Origin: Roseobacter insulae
Lineage (GTDB): Bacteria > Pseudomonadota > Alphaproteobacteria > Rhodobacterales > Rhodobacteraceae
Direction of reading: 5' to 3'
Assembly (NCBI RefSeq): GCF_019375555.1
Contig: NZ_JAHXDN010000004.1
Coordinates: 62,001 to 126,000 of the forward strand
Length of the DNA stretch: 64,000 nt
Part shown: in pieces, positions 34,463 to 42,936 of the stretch
How the letters are laid out: every line of letters begins with the position of its first letter
Numbering within the stretch: position 1 is the first letter of the stretch
Translations under genes and position numbers: made by a program
The notes under the pieces: generated by a model
Told to the model about the DNA's origin: nothing
What the model saw: only the letters and a program-made list of their open reading frames with translations
Databases searched by the model: none

Positions 34463-34860
34463 ATGCGGGAACCTGCTGATGCAAGCAGCGTCGCCTGATC
34501 GACGATGGCGCGCGCGATGCGGCCTTTGCCAATGCGCCCGGCGGCATCATCGGCCCATACATCGAACCAGTAAAGCGCCCCATCGCGTTCGGTAAATCGG
34601 GCCGTAGCCGTCACAACTCCGCCGACCGCAGTGGGCGCTGTGTGCGAAACCTCGATCCGCGCACCGACTGACACTTTGCCATCCTCTAAAAATGGCGCGA
34701 GCAGCGCCGCGCAGGCCCGTTCCATATCCGCAATCATAAATGGCGTCCCGAACACCAAAGGCAGCGCCTCGCCAGCGCCCGCCAAAGCCGACGCTGTGCG
34801 CATTTCATCTACTTTGCCACGAAGGTGATGCGTCGCACCGGTTTCAAGTGTCGTTGCCAT
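34459..34860 (-). CDS. Hotdog thioesterase, fluoroacetyl-CoA thioesterase-like
   Basis: 133-aa hotdog-fold protein resembling FlK. The equivalents of the FlK Thr-Glu-His triad are visible: Thr in TPFMIADMERAC, Glu in the same helix, and His in VSHTAPT. It should hydrolyse a small acyl-CoA. It lies in an operon with a BKACE enzyme, which produces an unusual acyl-CoA plus acetoacetate. In carnitine degradation a BKACE and a thioesterase act in series in just this way, so a similar two-step release is likely. Overlaps the downstream gene by 4 nt. Confidence 0.8.
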   Translation of the reverse strand: MATTLETGATHHLRGKVDEMRTASALAGAGEALPLVFGTPFMIADMERACAALLAPFLEDGKVSVGARIEVSHTAPTAVGGVVTATARFTERDGALYWFDVWADDAAGRIGKGRIARAIVDQATLLASAGSRI

Positions 34861-34876
34861 CTGCCCGCCCTTCTCT

Positions 34877-35581
34877 CTAAGCGCTTGTTAGTGCTAAAAA
34901 ACCCGCTGTGTGAAACCGCACCAGCGTTTCGAAGCTGTCTTCGGGAGGGCGCTGCCCGTCGCGCCCCGACAGCCGTTCAGGGCGGCCAGTGGCGGCGCAG
35001 ATACCCAGCATTGCGGCAACCATTGCCGAAAAACCGTCAACCACGTCTTCCGGCTCGGCGCCAGCCAAGGCGCGTTGCAGTTCAGCGATATAGGCACGGG
35101 CGGTTTCATCATAGTGGCGCGCGATGATCTCCGTCCCGAGAGGCGAGTTTGCAAGGCGGCCCATCAGGGCGGCGTAGTTGCGCCATCCGACATCACCATG
35201 GCTGGCGGACTGGATGAAGGGGCTGACATAATCGCGCACCAGTTGCATAATCGGGATTGCGCCATCACCCGCCCGCTGTTTTGCTTCCTCGAGTGCCTCG
35301 CGTCGCAACGCGGTCATGATATCGGCGCGGCGTGCAACCACGGCATCAAACAGCTGCTCCTTCGGGCCGAAATGATAGCCGACGGAGTGGATTTGCAGGC
35401 CCGCCACCGATGCAACGTCACGAATGGATGCGCCATCGTAACCTCGGTCGGCAAAGAGCTGTTCGGCGGCGTCCAGAATACGTTCGCGGGTCTGTTCCGA
35501 CCGGCCCCCCTTGGGACGCCCCGGTTTGCGGGCTGTTTCGGGTTCCGGGATCACATTCAGACTGCGGAGTTGCTGTCGCAC
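34877..35581 (-). CDS. TetR family transcriptional regulator
   Basis: 234-aa regulator. Residues ~25-75 are a TetR helix-turn-helix (RILDAAEQLFADRGYDGASIRDVA, followed by SVGYHFGPKEQLFDAVV). The C-terminal ligand domain includes a segment like the CerR-type domain. The GTG start at 35581 has AGGAGGT at ideal spacing within the end of the BKACE gene. Encoded inside the operon it probably represses. A palindrome overlapping the likely -10 of the operon promoter (41410-41427) is a good operator candidate. The inducer is probably a pathway intermediate. Confidence 0.85.
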   Translation of the reverse strand: MRQQLRSLNVIPEPETARKPGRPKGGRSEQTRERILDAAEQLFADRGYDGASIRDVASVAGLQIHSVGYHFGPKEQLFDAVVARRADIMTALRREALEEAKQRAGDGAIPIMQLVRDYVSPFIQSASHGDVGWRNYAALMGRLANSPLGTEIIARHYDETARAYIAELQRALAGAEPEDVVDGFSAMVAAMLGICAATGRPERLSGRDGQRPPEDSFETLVRFHTAGFLALTSA

Positions 35582-35583
35582 GG

Positions 35584-36510
35584 TTATTCAACCTCCTGTC
35601 GGGGAGGCAGTGCCAATATGTCGCAGGCCTCCTTTGCTGAGGCCACGCGGCACCCCAACGTCTCGATCAGGGCCTTGACCGTCGTCACCTGGTCCGCGTT
35701 CGAGGCCGCAAGCACGCCCGGCCCTGCCCAGAGCGAGTCTTCCAGCCCGACGCGCACATGGCCGCCGCCTGAAACCACGGTCGCGGCAACCCGCATCTGG
35801 TGCGCGCCAGCCCCAAGTGCGGACCAGACCATATCATCGCCAAAGAGCCGCAGCGCCGTGCGACGCATATGCGCAATATCGTCGGGATGCGCACCGATCC
35901 CACCGAGCAACCCGAAAACGGTTTGCACGAAGAACGGCGGTTTGACCGCGCCCTTGTCAGCAAAATGCGCGAGATTATAGAGATGTGCAGTATCATAACA
36001 CTCAAACTCAAACCGGGTGCCATTGTCCCGGCAGGTGTCCAGGACATAGTCGATATCCTTGTAACTGTTCCGGAACACCAGATCCCGGGAGTCTTCCAGA
36101 TGCGCCTTTTCCCATCCCTCCAGATCCGGGTAGCGGCTCTGCATCGGAAACAACCCCATGTTCATCGAACCCATGTTGAGCGAGGCAAGTTGCGGCGCAA
36201 ATCTTTCTGCTGGCTGGACACGTTCCTCCACGGTCATGTAAGGGCTGCCGCCTGTGGTCAGGTTGAGCACGGCATCCGTTTGCGCGGCGATCTGTGGGAC
36301 AATGCGGCCAAAACCCCCGATACTCTGGTCAGGCTGTCCAGTCTCGTCATTGCGTGCATGCAGATGCAGAATGGCCGCCCCCGCCTCCGCCGCCGCAACG
36401 GCCGAAGAAATGATGGTGTCCGAAGAGGCAGGCAGATGCGGCGACATGGAGGGCGTGTGGATTGCGCCTGTGATGGCGCAGGTAATGATGACCGGGCGAC
36501 GTTTCGACAT
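35584..36510 (-). CDS. BKACE family (3-keto-5-aminohexanoate cleavage-type) enzyme
   Basis: 308-aa TIM-barrel protein of the beta-keto acid cleavage enzyme family (DUF849). The Zn-binding HLHAR (H49, H51) and start VIITCAITGAIHTPSMSPHLP match. NLTTGGSPYMT, GSMNMGLFP and RVGLEDSLWAGPG are further family strings. The reaction is beta-keto acid + acetyl-CoA giving acetoacetate + a new acyl-CoA. Specificity differs widely between members (3-keto-5-aminohexanoate, dehydrocarnitine and others) and cannot be told here. The neighbouring FlK-like thioesterase probably hydrolyses the acyl-CoA product. Confidence 0.88.
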   Translation of the reverse strand: MSKRRPVIITCAITGAIHTPSMSPHLPASSDTIISSAVAAAEAGAAILHLHARNDETGQPDQSIGGFGRIVPQIAAQTDAVLNLTTGGSPYMTVEERVQPAERFAPQLASLNMGSMNMGLFPMQSRYPDLEGWEKAHLEDSRDLVFRNSYKDIDYVLDTCRDNGTRFEFECYDTAHLYNLAHFADKGAVKPPFFVQTVFGLLGGIGAHPDDIAHMRRTALRLFGDDMVWSALGAGAHQMRVAATVVSGGGHVRVGLEDSLWAGPGVLAASNADQVTTVKALIETLGCRVASAKEACDILALPPRQEVE

Positions 36511-36518
36511 TCGGGCTC

Positions 36519-38999
36519 CTATCCGGTTGTTGCCTGCTCGGCGTCCCGGATCAATCCGCGCAGAATGGGCGGTGTAACCGGCAGTGAGGTGATTTTAACA
36601 CCCCGGTCAGACAATGCATCTTCGATTGCGCTTGTCAGCGCCGATGGCGCCCCAAGCCGGCCGCCTTCGCCGCCTCCCTTAATACCGTATTCGGTAAAGG
36701 GCGACGGGGTCTCAACATGGCCCAGCTTGAAGTTGCGCGGCATTTCATTTGCCGTCGGCATAGCGAATTCGGCAAAGTTGGGATTGGTGAATTGCCCATC
36801 CGCATCATAGAGAAACTGCTCGCTCAGCGTGGTGCCGATACCATTGGCCGTGCCGCCCCAGACCTGCCCGGCCAGCGTGCGCGGGTTCACCATCGTCCCG
36901 TTGTCATGAACGGCGGCATAGTCAAGGATATCGACCTTTCCGGTGCCGGGATCCACTTCGACGGCAACAATGTGACAGATATGGCCGACAATGGGGTAAA
37001 ATATCCCCAGATGGCTGCGGTCTTCCGCCGGGTCGGTTGAAAGCGGGTGATCATACACCGCCGTGGTCTCGATGCCGCTGTCGAATTCTTCACCATCGGG
37101 AAAGCTGAGCCGGAAGAAGCTGGAGGTCAACGCGATTTCGCCAAATGCTTTCTCCTGATCTTTCAGGCCTTTGACGGCGACCTTGCCGTCGCGCAGTTCA
37201 ACATCTTCCGGGCGGCGTTGCAGCATGTGCGCCCCGAACCGTTTCAGTTTTTCCTCCAGTTTGATGGAGGCGCTGACGCAGGCACCGGCGATCATCGCCG
37301 TAAAGCGGCTGCCCTGCGGGCCAACGCCGTTAAAGCCCGACTGGCTGTCGGAATAATTGAACACGATGTCCTCCGGCGCGATGGTCAGACGCTCCGCCAG
37401 GATTTGCGCCACCACCGTTTCGGGAGAGTTCCCCACCATCGGCGAATTCAGGGTTACAAACATCTTGCCTGACGGATCCAGCCGCACGGTGATACCTTCT
37501 GGTGTCGAGGTCAGCGTGAATCCGGGTGTTTCCCTGTTGTTCAGCGACCACCATTCGGTTGGACCGTATACGCTTCGTTCCATACAGGTTGCGAGGCCGA
37601 TGCCGACGCATCGCCCCTCGGCACGCAGGGCGGCGGCCCTGTCGCGCCACGCGTCGAAATCGAACATCGCTTGCGCCTCGGCCAGAACCTTCTGGAAATC
37701 GCCGCTGTCATAGATGTTCCCGGTCGGGATCATATAGGGGAACTGATCGGGCTGAATCATGTTCTGCAGTCGCAGCTCTACCGGATCGCGCCCCAGTTCG
37801 GCAGCGGCTGCATCCGCCATTCTTTCCATAACCCAGTTCGTCACCTCGGATCCGAACCCGCGATATGGCCCCTGCTGCGTCTTGTTGGTCAGCACCGCAA
37901 GCACACGCATGCCGAAGCTTTCAATCCGGTAGGGGCCGGTCACCTGCGCCATTGCGTTGCCGTGCGTACCGACGCCAAATTGAAGATATGCGCCATAGTC
38001 ATCCATCACCGTGAACCGCAGCGATTTGAACGTGCCATCCTCCGTCACCGCAAGTTCTGTATCGTAAAGCCGGTCCGAGCCGTGGCTGTCGGAATTGGTG
38101 AAATGCTCCAGCCGGTCCTCGATGTATTTCACAGGCACACCCGCAAGCCGCGCCAGGCCCGCTGTCAGGATGATAATCTTATGATTAAAAACCTTGGAGC
38201 CGAAACTGCCGCCGGTCAGAACGGGGATGATCCGCAATTCCCCCGGCGATACGCGCAGTGCGCCGCCAATCACAAAGGGGATGAAATTGTAGAAATTGGA
38301 ATTGGAATGGATCGTGTAGCCACCCTTGAACGGATCAAACTGCGCGACGACCCCGCAGGTCTCGATTGCCTGTGCCGACGATCTGTGCCAGCGCAGTTGC
38401 CGTTTGATGATATGGTCGGCTTGTTCAAAATGCTGATCCACATCGCCGAAACTGAAGCTTTCGTCCAGCGCCACATTGCTGTCACGGTCGTCAGGATGCA
38501 ACAAGGCGTCGCCTGTCGCGGTCGCAGACGTTTCCAGATCGACGTTGGCGGGCAAGACCTCCCAGTCCACTTCGATCAGGTCAGCGGCATCCTCCGCGAT
38601 ATAGCGATCCTCCGCGACCACCGCGGCGACGACCTCGCCAACATGGCGCACCTTTCCAACGGACATCGCGTGTTGCGTAATCGGCGGTGAGGCAAAGCTG
38701 GGGCAAGGCTCTACAACCGTTGCCATGTCTTCACCGGTATATACCCCGATCACGCCGGGCACCGCCTTGGCCTTCGTGGTGTCGATGCGGATGATGCGCG
38801 CATGTGCGTGCGGGCTTGATACCATCGCAGCATGTGCCATGCCCGGCACTGATACATCATCGATATACCCACCCTTACCCGACAGGATACGCGGATCCTC
38901 GACCCGCTTCATGCTTTGTCCGATCCAGGTCAGACCTGTGCGGGGTGTCTCGCGTTGACGACTGGGCGGAATGACGTTGCTTTTCAGATGTTTCGACAT
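36519..38999 (-). CDS. Molybdenum hydroxylase large subunit (xanthine dehydrogenase/CoxL family)
   Basis: 826-aa Mo-binding subunit. The N-terminus GQSMKRVEDPRILSGKGGYIDD, the cofactor-binding GGSFGSKV, QGPYRGFGSEVTNW and the C-terminal catalytic-Glu region KGGGEGGRLGAPSALTSAI are all recognisable. The loop at YRGFGSE lacks the AYXCSFR signature of true CO dehydrogenase, so this is a hydroxylase for an aldehyde or N-heterocycle rather than CO. It forms an (alpha-beta-gamma)2 enzyme with the two subunits encoded just upstream in the order medium-small-large. The substrate is unknown. Confidence 0.88.
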   Translation of the reverse strand: MSKHLKSNVIPPSRQRETPRTGLTWIGQSMKRVEDPRILSGKGGYIDDVSVPGMAHAAMVSSPHAHARIIRIDTTKAKAVPGVIGVYTGEDMATVVEPCPSFASPPITQHAMSVGKVRHVGEVVAAVVAEDRYIAEDAADLIEVDWEVLPANVDLETSATATGDALLHPDDRDSNVALDESFSFGDVDQHFEQADHIIKRQLRWHRSSAQAIETCGVVAQFDPFKGGYTIHSNSNFYNFIPFVIGGALRVSPGELRIIPVLTGGSFGSKVFNHKIIILTAGLARLAGVPVKYIEDRLEHFTNSDSHGSDRLYDTELAVTEDGTFKSLRFTVMDDYGAYLQFGVGTHGNAMAQVTGPYRIESFGMRVLAVLTNKTQQGPYRGFGSEVTNWVMERMADAAAAELGRDPVELRLQNMIQPDQFPYMIPTGNIYDSGDFQKVLAEAQAMFDFDAWRDRAAALRAEGRCVGIGLATCMERSVYGPTEWWSLNNRETPGFTLTSTPEGITVRLDPSGKMFVTLNSPMVGNSPETVVAQILAERLTIAPEDIVFNYSDSQSGFNGVGPQGSRFTAMIAGACVSASIKLEEKLKRFGAHMLQRRPEDVELRDGKVAVKGLKDQEKAFGEIALTSSFFRLSFPDGEEFDSGIETTAVYDHPLSTDPAEDRSHLGIFYPIVGHICHIVAVEVDPGTGKVDILDYAAVHDNGTMVNPRTLAGQVWGGTANGIGTTLSEQFLYDADGQFTNPNFAEFAMPTANEMPRNFKLGHVETPSPFTEYGIKGGGEGGRLGAPSALTSAIEDALSDRGVKITSLPVTPPILRGLIRDAEQATTG

Positions 39000-39017
39000 G
39001 GCTGTAATCCTCTCGCG

Positions 39018-39521
39018 TCACACGGGCTGAAGCGTGGTTTCTGTGTTGGCCTCGCGCAGTTTTGCGGCGGCAGAGCGGATGGCGCTGATGATGAATTCAT
39101 ACCCCGTGCAACGGCACAGGTTGCCAGAGATGGCCTCGCGGATTTCATCGTCGCTGGGGTCTGGATTCTGCGCCAGCAGCTCCTGTGCGGTGGCCAGCAT
39201 CCCCGGCGTGCAAAAACCGCATTGCAACCCGTGTTCTTCCCAGAACGCCTGCTGGATCGGATGCAGGGCGTCGCCCTGCGCCAACCCTTCCACGGTCGTG
39301 ATCTCGGCCCCTTCGGCCTGCACCGCAAACATCAGGCAGGAGCGCACGGCTTGCCCATTGACCACCACGTTGCACGACCCGCAAACGCCATGCTCGCAAC
39401 CCACATGGGTGCCGGGCAATGACAGTTCCTGCCGGATAAAATCCGACAAGAGCATTCGGGGCGGCACGGTCGCCTTGCGCAGGCGCCCATTGACGGTCAG
39501 TTCAATCGATCGTTTTGTCAT
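39018..39521 (-). CDS. Molybdenum hydroxylase small subunit, two [2Fe-2S] clusters
   Basis: 167-aa iron-sulfur subunit. ATG 39521 is preceded by GGAGG. The plant-type ferredoxin cluster uses C42, C47, C50 and C62 (GCEHGVCGSC...RSC). The second, helical-domain cluster uses C101, C104, C136 and C138 (QCGFCTPGM, NLCRCTGYE). All ligands are intact. It transfers electrons from the Mo subunit to the FAD subunit. 18 nt before the large-subunit gene, standard CoxS size. Confidence 0.92.
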   Translation of the reverse strand: MTKRSIELTVNGRLRKATVPPRMLLSDFIRQELSLPGTHVGCEHGVCGSCNVVVNGQAVRSCLMFAVQAEGAEITTVEGLAQGDALHPIQQAFWEEHGLQCGFCTPGMLATAQELLAQNPDPSDDEIREAISGNLCRCTGYEFIISAIRSAAAKLREANTETTLQPV

Positions 39522-39552
39522 TCTCATCCTCCATCTCGGAATTGGCCGCTTC

Positions 39553-40413
39553 TCACGTGGACCTCGCCACCGCATCGTTCAGCACGCGCGGCAGCAGCGC
39601 ACGGACCAGATCGCGTTTGTAGGCGGCATCACTTGTCGCGCTGGCGGAAGGGCGTGTCGCCTTGGCTGCCGCCTCCGCGACGTCGTCGAAGAGGGACGCG
39701 TTAGGCGCCTGACCTTTAAGAGCCGTTTCGGCGGCCGCGAGACGTGTTGCACAGTCTTCGACCCCGGCCAGCGCGATGCGTGGCTCTGCAATCCTGCCGT
39801 CGCTTAATCGAAGCGTCGCCACGACCGTGCACCACGCGTAGTCACCGCGGCGCATGGCAACTTCTTCAAATCCCCAACCGGTGCCCGCGCCGGGCTTGGG
39901 AAGGCGCACTTCGGTCAGGATTTCATCCGCCTCAATGGTCGTTTCATAAACGCCGACAAAGAAGTCACGGGCCGCCACGGTTCGGTTGGACCCGACCTTG
40001 GACACCACCATTTCCGCCTCAAGTATCTGCATGATCGCAGGCATTTCCGACGCGGCATCCGCGTGACACAGGTTGCCGCACAGCGTGCCGCGATTGCGCA
40101 CGGCAGCATGTGCGATCCAGCTGTAGGCCTCCGCGATGATGGGCAGGTGCGCCTGGATCAGGGACGACGATTTGATCGCCGCGTGTCTCGCCAAGGCTCC
40201 GATGGCAATAACGTCGCCGTCGTCTTTGATGTAATCCAGTTCGCTCAGCCGGTTGATGTCGACCAGAACGTCCGGCTGCGCCAGCCGGTAGTTCATCATG
40301 GGCACAAGGCTTTGCCCGCCAGCGAGTATCCGGGTGTCTTCGCCCGATGCCAGCAAGGCAAGAGCGGCCTGCAAGTCCTCCGGACGCTCGTATTGGAACG
40401 CAGATGGTTTCAT
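39553..40413 (-). CDS. Molybdenum hydroxylase medium subunit, FAD-binding
   Basis: 286-aa FAD-binding subunit (CoxM type). FAD pyrophosphate loops AGGQSLVPMM (31-40) and RNRGTLCGNLCHADAASEMP (about 107-126) are intact, with the C-terminal CO-dehydrogenase flavoprotein domain following. GGGAGG precedes the ATG. It takes electrons from the 2Fe-2S subunit and passes them to NAD or a quinone. Order medium-small-large is the usual cox-type arrangement. Confidence 0.9.
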   Translation of the reverse strand: MKPSAFQYERPEDLQAALALLASGEDTRILAGGQSLVPMMNYRLAQPDVLVDINRLSELDYIKDDGDVIAIGALARHAAIKSSSLIQAHLPIIAEAYSWIAHAAVRNRGTLCGNLCHADAASEMPAIMQILEAEMVVSKVGSNRTVAARDFFVGVYETTIEADEILTEVRLPKPGAGTGWGFEEVAMRRGDYAWCTVVATLRLSDGRIAEPRIALAGVEDCATRLAAAETALKGQAPNASLFDDVAEAAAKATRPSASATSDAAYKRDLVRALLPRVLNDAVARST

Positions 40414-40435
40414 GTGTTTCCCTCCCTATTTTCTG

Positions 40436-41356
40436 TCAGCCCGCAAAACGTGGTTCGGGCACACCGCGAATGCCCAATCCGCGAATGCGAAACAGGCTTC
40501 CTGCGCCAAACTGGGGTCTGGACTGCTTTGCAAAGCCGTCATGCGTCGCGGGATGGGATACCCGCGCCATTGACGTCACGTAGATGTCCTCAAGGTCGGG
40601 GCCCCCAAACATCACCGAGGTGATGTTGCGCACCGGCATGGAAATCTTGCGCTCTACGCTGCCGTCCGGCGCATAGCGGATCAAATCGCCCGATATGACC
40701 TGGGCGTTCCAAAGATGCCCTTCGGCGTCAACGGTCGAGCCATCGGCAAACCCCGCATCTTCCTTGGTGGAGGCAAAAACGCGTTTGTTTGCAGGGGTTC
40801 CGGAGGCCAGATCGTAATCATAGGCCCAGATCTCGTCCTTGAATGTATCGGCGAAGTAAAAGACCCGGTCGTCCGGGCTCCAACAGGGACCGTTGGAGCA
40901 GATTATCCCGTCTTCGATCTTGTGCAGCGAAAGATCCGGGTCAAGGCGCCATAATCCGCAAATCCCCAGTTCTTCCTTGTCATCCATACCGCCGGCAAAG
41001 AACCGGCCCCTTCTGTCGCATTTTCCGTCATTCAGCCTCGCGCGGGCCGGGTCGCCATCAACCGCAGCGATCAGTTCGGCCCGGCCTGTATCGAAGTCAA
41101 AGGTGTAAAATCCGTCTGCCAGCGCCAGCACCGCACCGCCTTCGTTGCGCAGCGCCAAAGCCCCGATATCCTTTGAAAGAGGCCATGACTTAACCTTGCC
41201 CGTCTGTGGATCAAGCCGCCAAATCGCATCCTTCCCGACGCGCGGCCCGGTGCTGTCCACCCAATAGAGCAAGCCCGTCTGAACATCCCAGACCGGACCT
41301 TCGCCGAGGTGGTTTTCGCACCTGATCAGGCATTCGATCGTGAAGTCCGCAGCCAC
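40436..41356 (-). CDS. SMP-30/gluconolaconase family lactonase
   Basis: About 306 aa, six-bladed propeller of the SMP-30/gluconolactonase/LRE family. Metal-site strings are visible: LGEGPVWD (Glu ligand), RLNDGKCDRRGRFFAGGM (Asn ligand), SNGPCWSPDDRVFYFADT and DGSTVDAEGHLWNA (Asp ligand). I prefer the GTG at 41356 because AAAAGGA lies just upstream. A GTG at 41386 would add ten residues. It probably opens a lactone made in the pathway of this operon. First gene of the eight-gene unit, with a palindrome overlapping its promoter. Confidence 0.85.
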   Translation of the reverse strand: MAADFTIECLIRCENHLGEGPVWDVQTGLLYWVDSTGPRVGKDAIWRLDPQTGKVKSWPLSKDIGALALRNEGGAVLALADGFYTFDFDTGRAELIAAVDGDPARARLNDGKCDRRGRFFAGGMDDKEELGICGLWRLDPDLSLHKIEDGIICSNGPCWSPDDRVFYFADTFKDEIWAYDYDLASGTPANKRVFASTKEDAGFADGSTVDAEGHLWNAQVISGDLIRYAPDGSVERKISMPVRNITSVMFGGPDLEDIYVTSMARVSHPATHDGFAKQSRPQFGAGSLFRIRGLGIRGVPEPRFAG

Positions 41357-41409
41357 ATCCAGATCCTTTTTACATCGGCGACTCACCCGCTAAAATCAGT
41401 TAACACTAA

Positions 41410-41427
41410 TTTATACGTACGTACAAA
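41410..41427 (-). promoter_or_regulatory. Palindromic operator overlapping the promoter of the catabolic operon
   Basis: TTTATACGTACGTACAAA is an inverted repeat with the perfect core TACGTACGTA (41414-41423). On the minus strand its left half supplies TATAAA, a good -10 hexamer, some 55 bases before the lactonase start. A dimeric repressor bound here would block polymerase. The TetR-type protein in the operon is the natural candidate. Confidence 0.6.
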
Positions 41428-41638
41428 TAAATTTTTGCCCCGTGATCGGATTGACATCCGAGCCCTGTCTTAAAGGTCTCTGACCATGTCATCATAGCGG
41501 AATGGCCAGTCCCCAAAACCAGCGTGTCGCGGGCTTCGCGAAGAAGGCCGATCAGACAATAAGGTGCACAAACTCAATAGCGTCTGCCACTCGCTTCCGT
41601 GCTCATTTGAGCAAGAAGCACACGAGCGCCGAGCGGTC

Positions 41639-42913
41639 CTAATGTGCAGAACGGTACATGCCCCGAAAGCTTTCAAAGATCCCGACAGTCCGGCGCGCGA
41701 TACCGGTCCAGCCGAAAGTCCGCCGTGCGAAGCGCGCGCCTTCAACCATCAGCTTTTCGCGTAACCACGGATGTTGCATTGGCATGTTTACCATCGCCGC
41801 GAATTCCTGTGGGCGTGTTGGATCGGCGACCAGCGCGTGACGGCCAAACTCGACCTGCTCAAAGAGGCCACCGCGGGTTGTCAGAACTGTTGGCGTGCCG
41901 CTCGACATCGCCTCTACGGCGGTCATCCCGAAAGGTTCGTAGCGCGATGGGAGCGCAAAGACACCGGGTGCGCGATAATAATCTGCCAGATCGTCATCAT
42001 CCACGTAGCCGCGCCAATCGACGAAATCCGCAACGCCCAGTTCGGCCGCCTGTTTTTGCCAGGATGTGATAAGCGTTTTGTCGTCTTCGGAATTTGCCCC
42101 GGCCGCAAGAACAAGCCGGGCATCCGGTTGTAGCGCGCGTAAATGCGGCAACGCCTGGAGGATCAGATCATACCCCTTGTTCGTCGCGGCACGACCGACG
42201 ACATAGACATCGTTGCGCGACATGTTCAGCCGTTGCCGGATTTCTGCCAGCTGTGTCGGTGTGACGGCGGTGAAGCGCTGTTCGTCGATGCCCGGCGGTA
42301 TCATGGTGATGTGTTCGCCCGGAAGATCATAGTGATCCTCGATCAGCTGGACCTGCTGTTCGCTTGTCGCGATGACGTGATCGCAGCTGCGGTACAGAAC
42401 GAATTCCTTCTGAATGCGCTCTTCGAAGCGGTAGTTTGCCTTCTTCCCCTCGCCCAGGCTCTTCATGTCCTTCGCCTTCCACCAACCGAGCGAGTGGGGC
42501 GTGTGAATATGCGGGATCTGAAGCTCCTCGGCGACCTTCTGGCCGGACACGCCCGCGTCCCAGTAGTGGCTGTTGACCACGTCATAAACCAGCCCGTGCT
42601 TGCGGATCGCGGCAAGTAGGTTCGACACGAAATCTCCGTACCAGTCGTGCATGTCTTCCTTGCGGATGAACTCCGGCCCGCCAAAAGGGATACGCCAGAC
42701 CCGCAGGTTTTCGTTGATGCGATCTTGGGCGGGCTGATCCTCAAACTGCCGTGTGATGACATCGACATTGTACCCCAGCCGCGCGAAACGCTTGGCCAGT
42801 TCCATCACGAACACGACCTGCCCGCCGGTGTCCGGTTTGCCCAACTCGGGTGAGCCGGCCACGTAGCCGTGAAGGGAAATTATCATGAGTGAACCTGAAT
42901 TACCTTCGGCCAT
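41639..42913 (-). CDS. GT4 glycosyltransferase, sucrose-phosphate / mannosylfructose-phosphate synthase-like
   Basis: 424-aa retaining glycosyltransferase. The acceptor-domain start SLHGYVAGSPELGKPDTGGQVVFVMELA, HIHTPHSLGWWKAKDM and the nucleotide-sugar site PSRYEPFGMTAVEAMSSGTP (E-x7-E) match the sucrose-phosphate synthase / MfpsA subgroup. It transfers a glucosyl or mannosyl unit to fructose-6-phosphate. The next gene upstream in the operon is the matching phosphatase. Which disaccharide is made is not readable from sequence. ATG 42913 is taken, but an ATG nine codons later is possible. Product probably a compatible solute. Confidence 0.82.
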   Translation of the reverse strand: MAEGNSGSLMIISLHGYVAGSPELGKPDTGGQVVFVMELAKRFARLGYNVDVITRQFEDQPAQDRINENLRVWRIPFGGPEFIRKEDMHDWYGDFVSNLLAAIRKHGLVYDVVNSHYWDAGVSGQKVAEELQIPHIHTPHSLGWWKAKDMKSLGEGKKANYRFEERIQKEFVLYRSCDHVIATSEQQVQLIEDHYDLPGEHITMIPPGIDEQRFTAVTPTQLAEIRQRLNMSRNDVYVVGRAATNKGYDLILQALPHLRALQPDARLVLAAGANSEDDKTLITSWQKQAAELGVADFVDWRGYVDDDDLADYYRAPGVFALPSRYEPFGMTAVEAMSSGTPTVLTTRGGLFEQVEFGRHALVADPTRPQEFAAMVNMPMQHPWLREKLMVEGARFARRTFGWTGIARRTVGIFESFRGMYRSAH

Positions 42914-42936
42914 GGCGTTTTGCCCACCCTCCGCGT

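Noticed and set aside
37671-38690. 339-codon plus-strand open frame inside the molybdenum hydroxylase large-subunit gene
   Set aside because: Antisense shadow. The minus-strand protein has all family motifs.
36519-40413. Carbon monoxide dehydrogenase (coxMSL)
   Set aside because: Gene order and subunits are cox-like, but the large subunit lacks the AYXCSFR active-site loop, so CO oxidation is unlikely.
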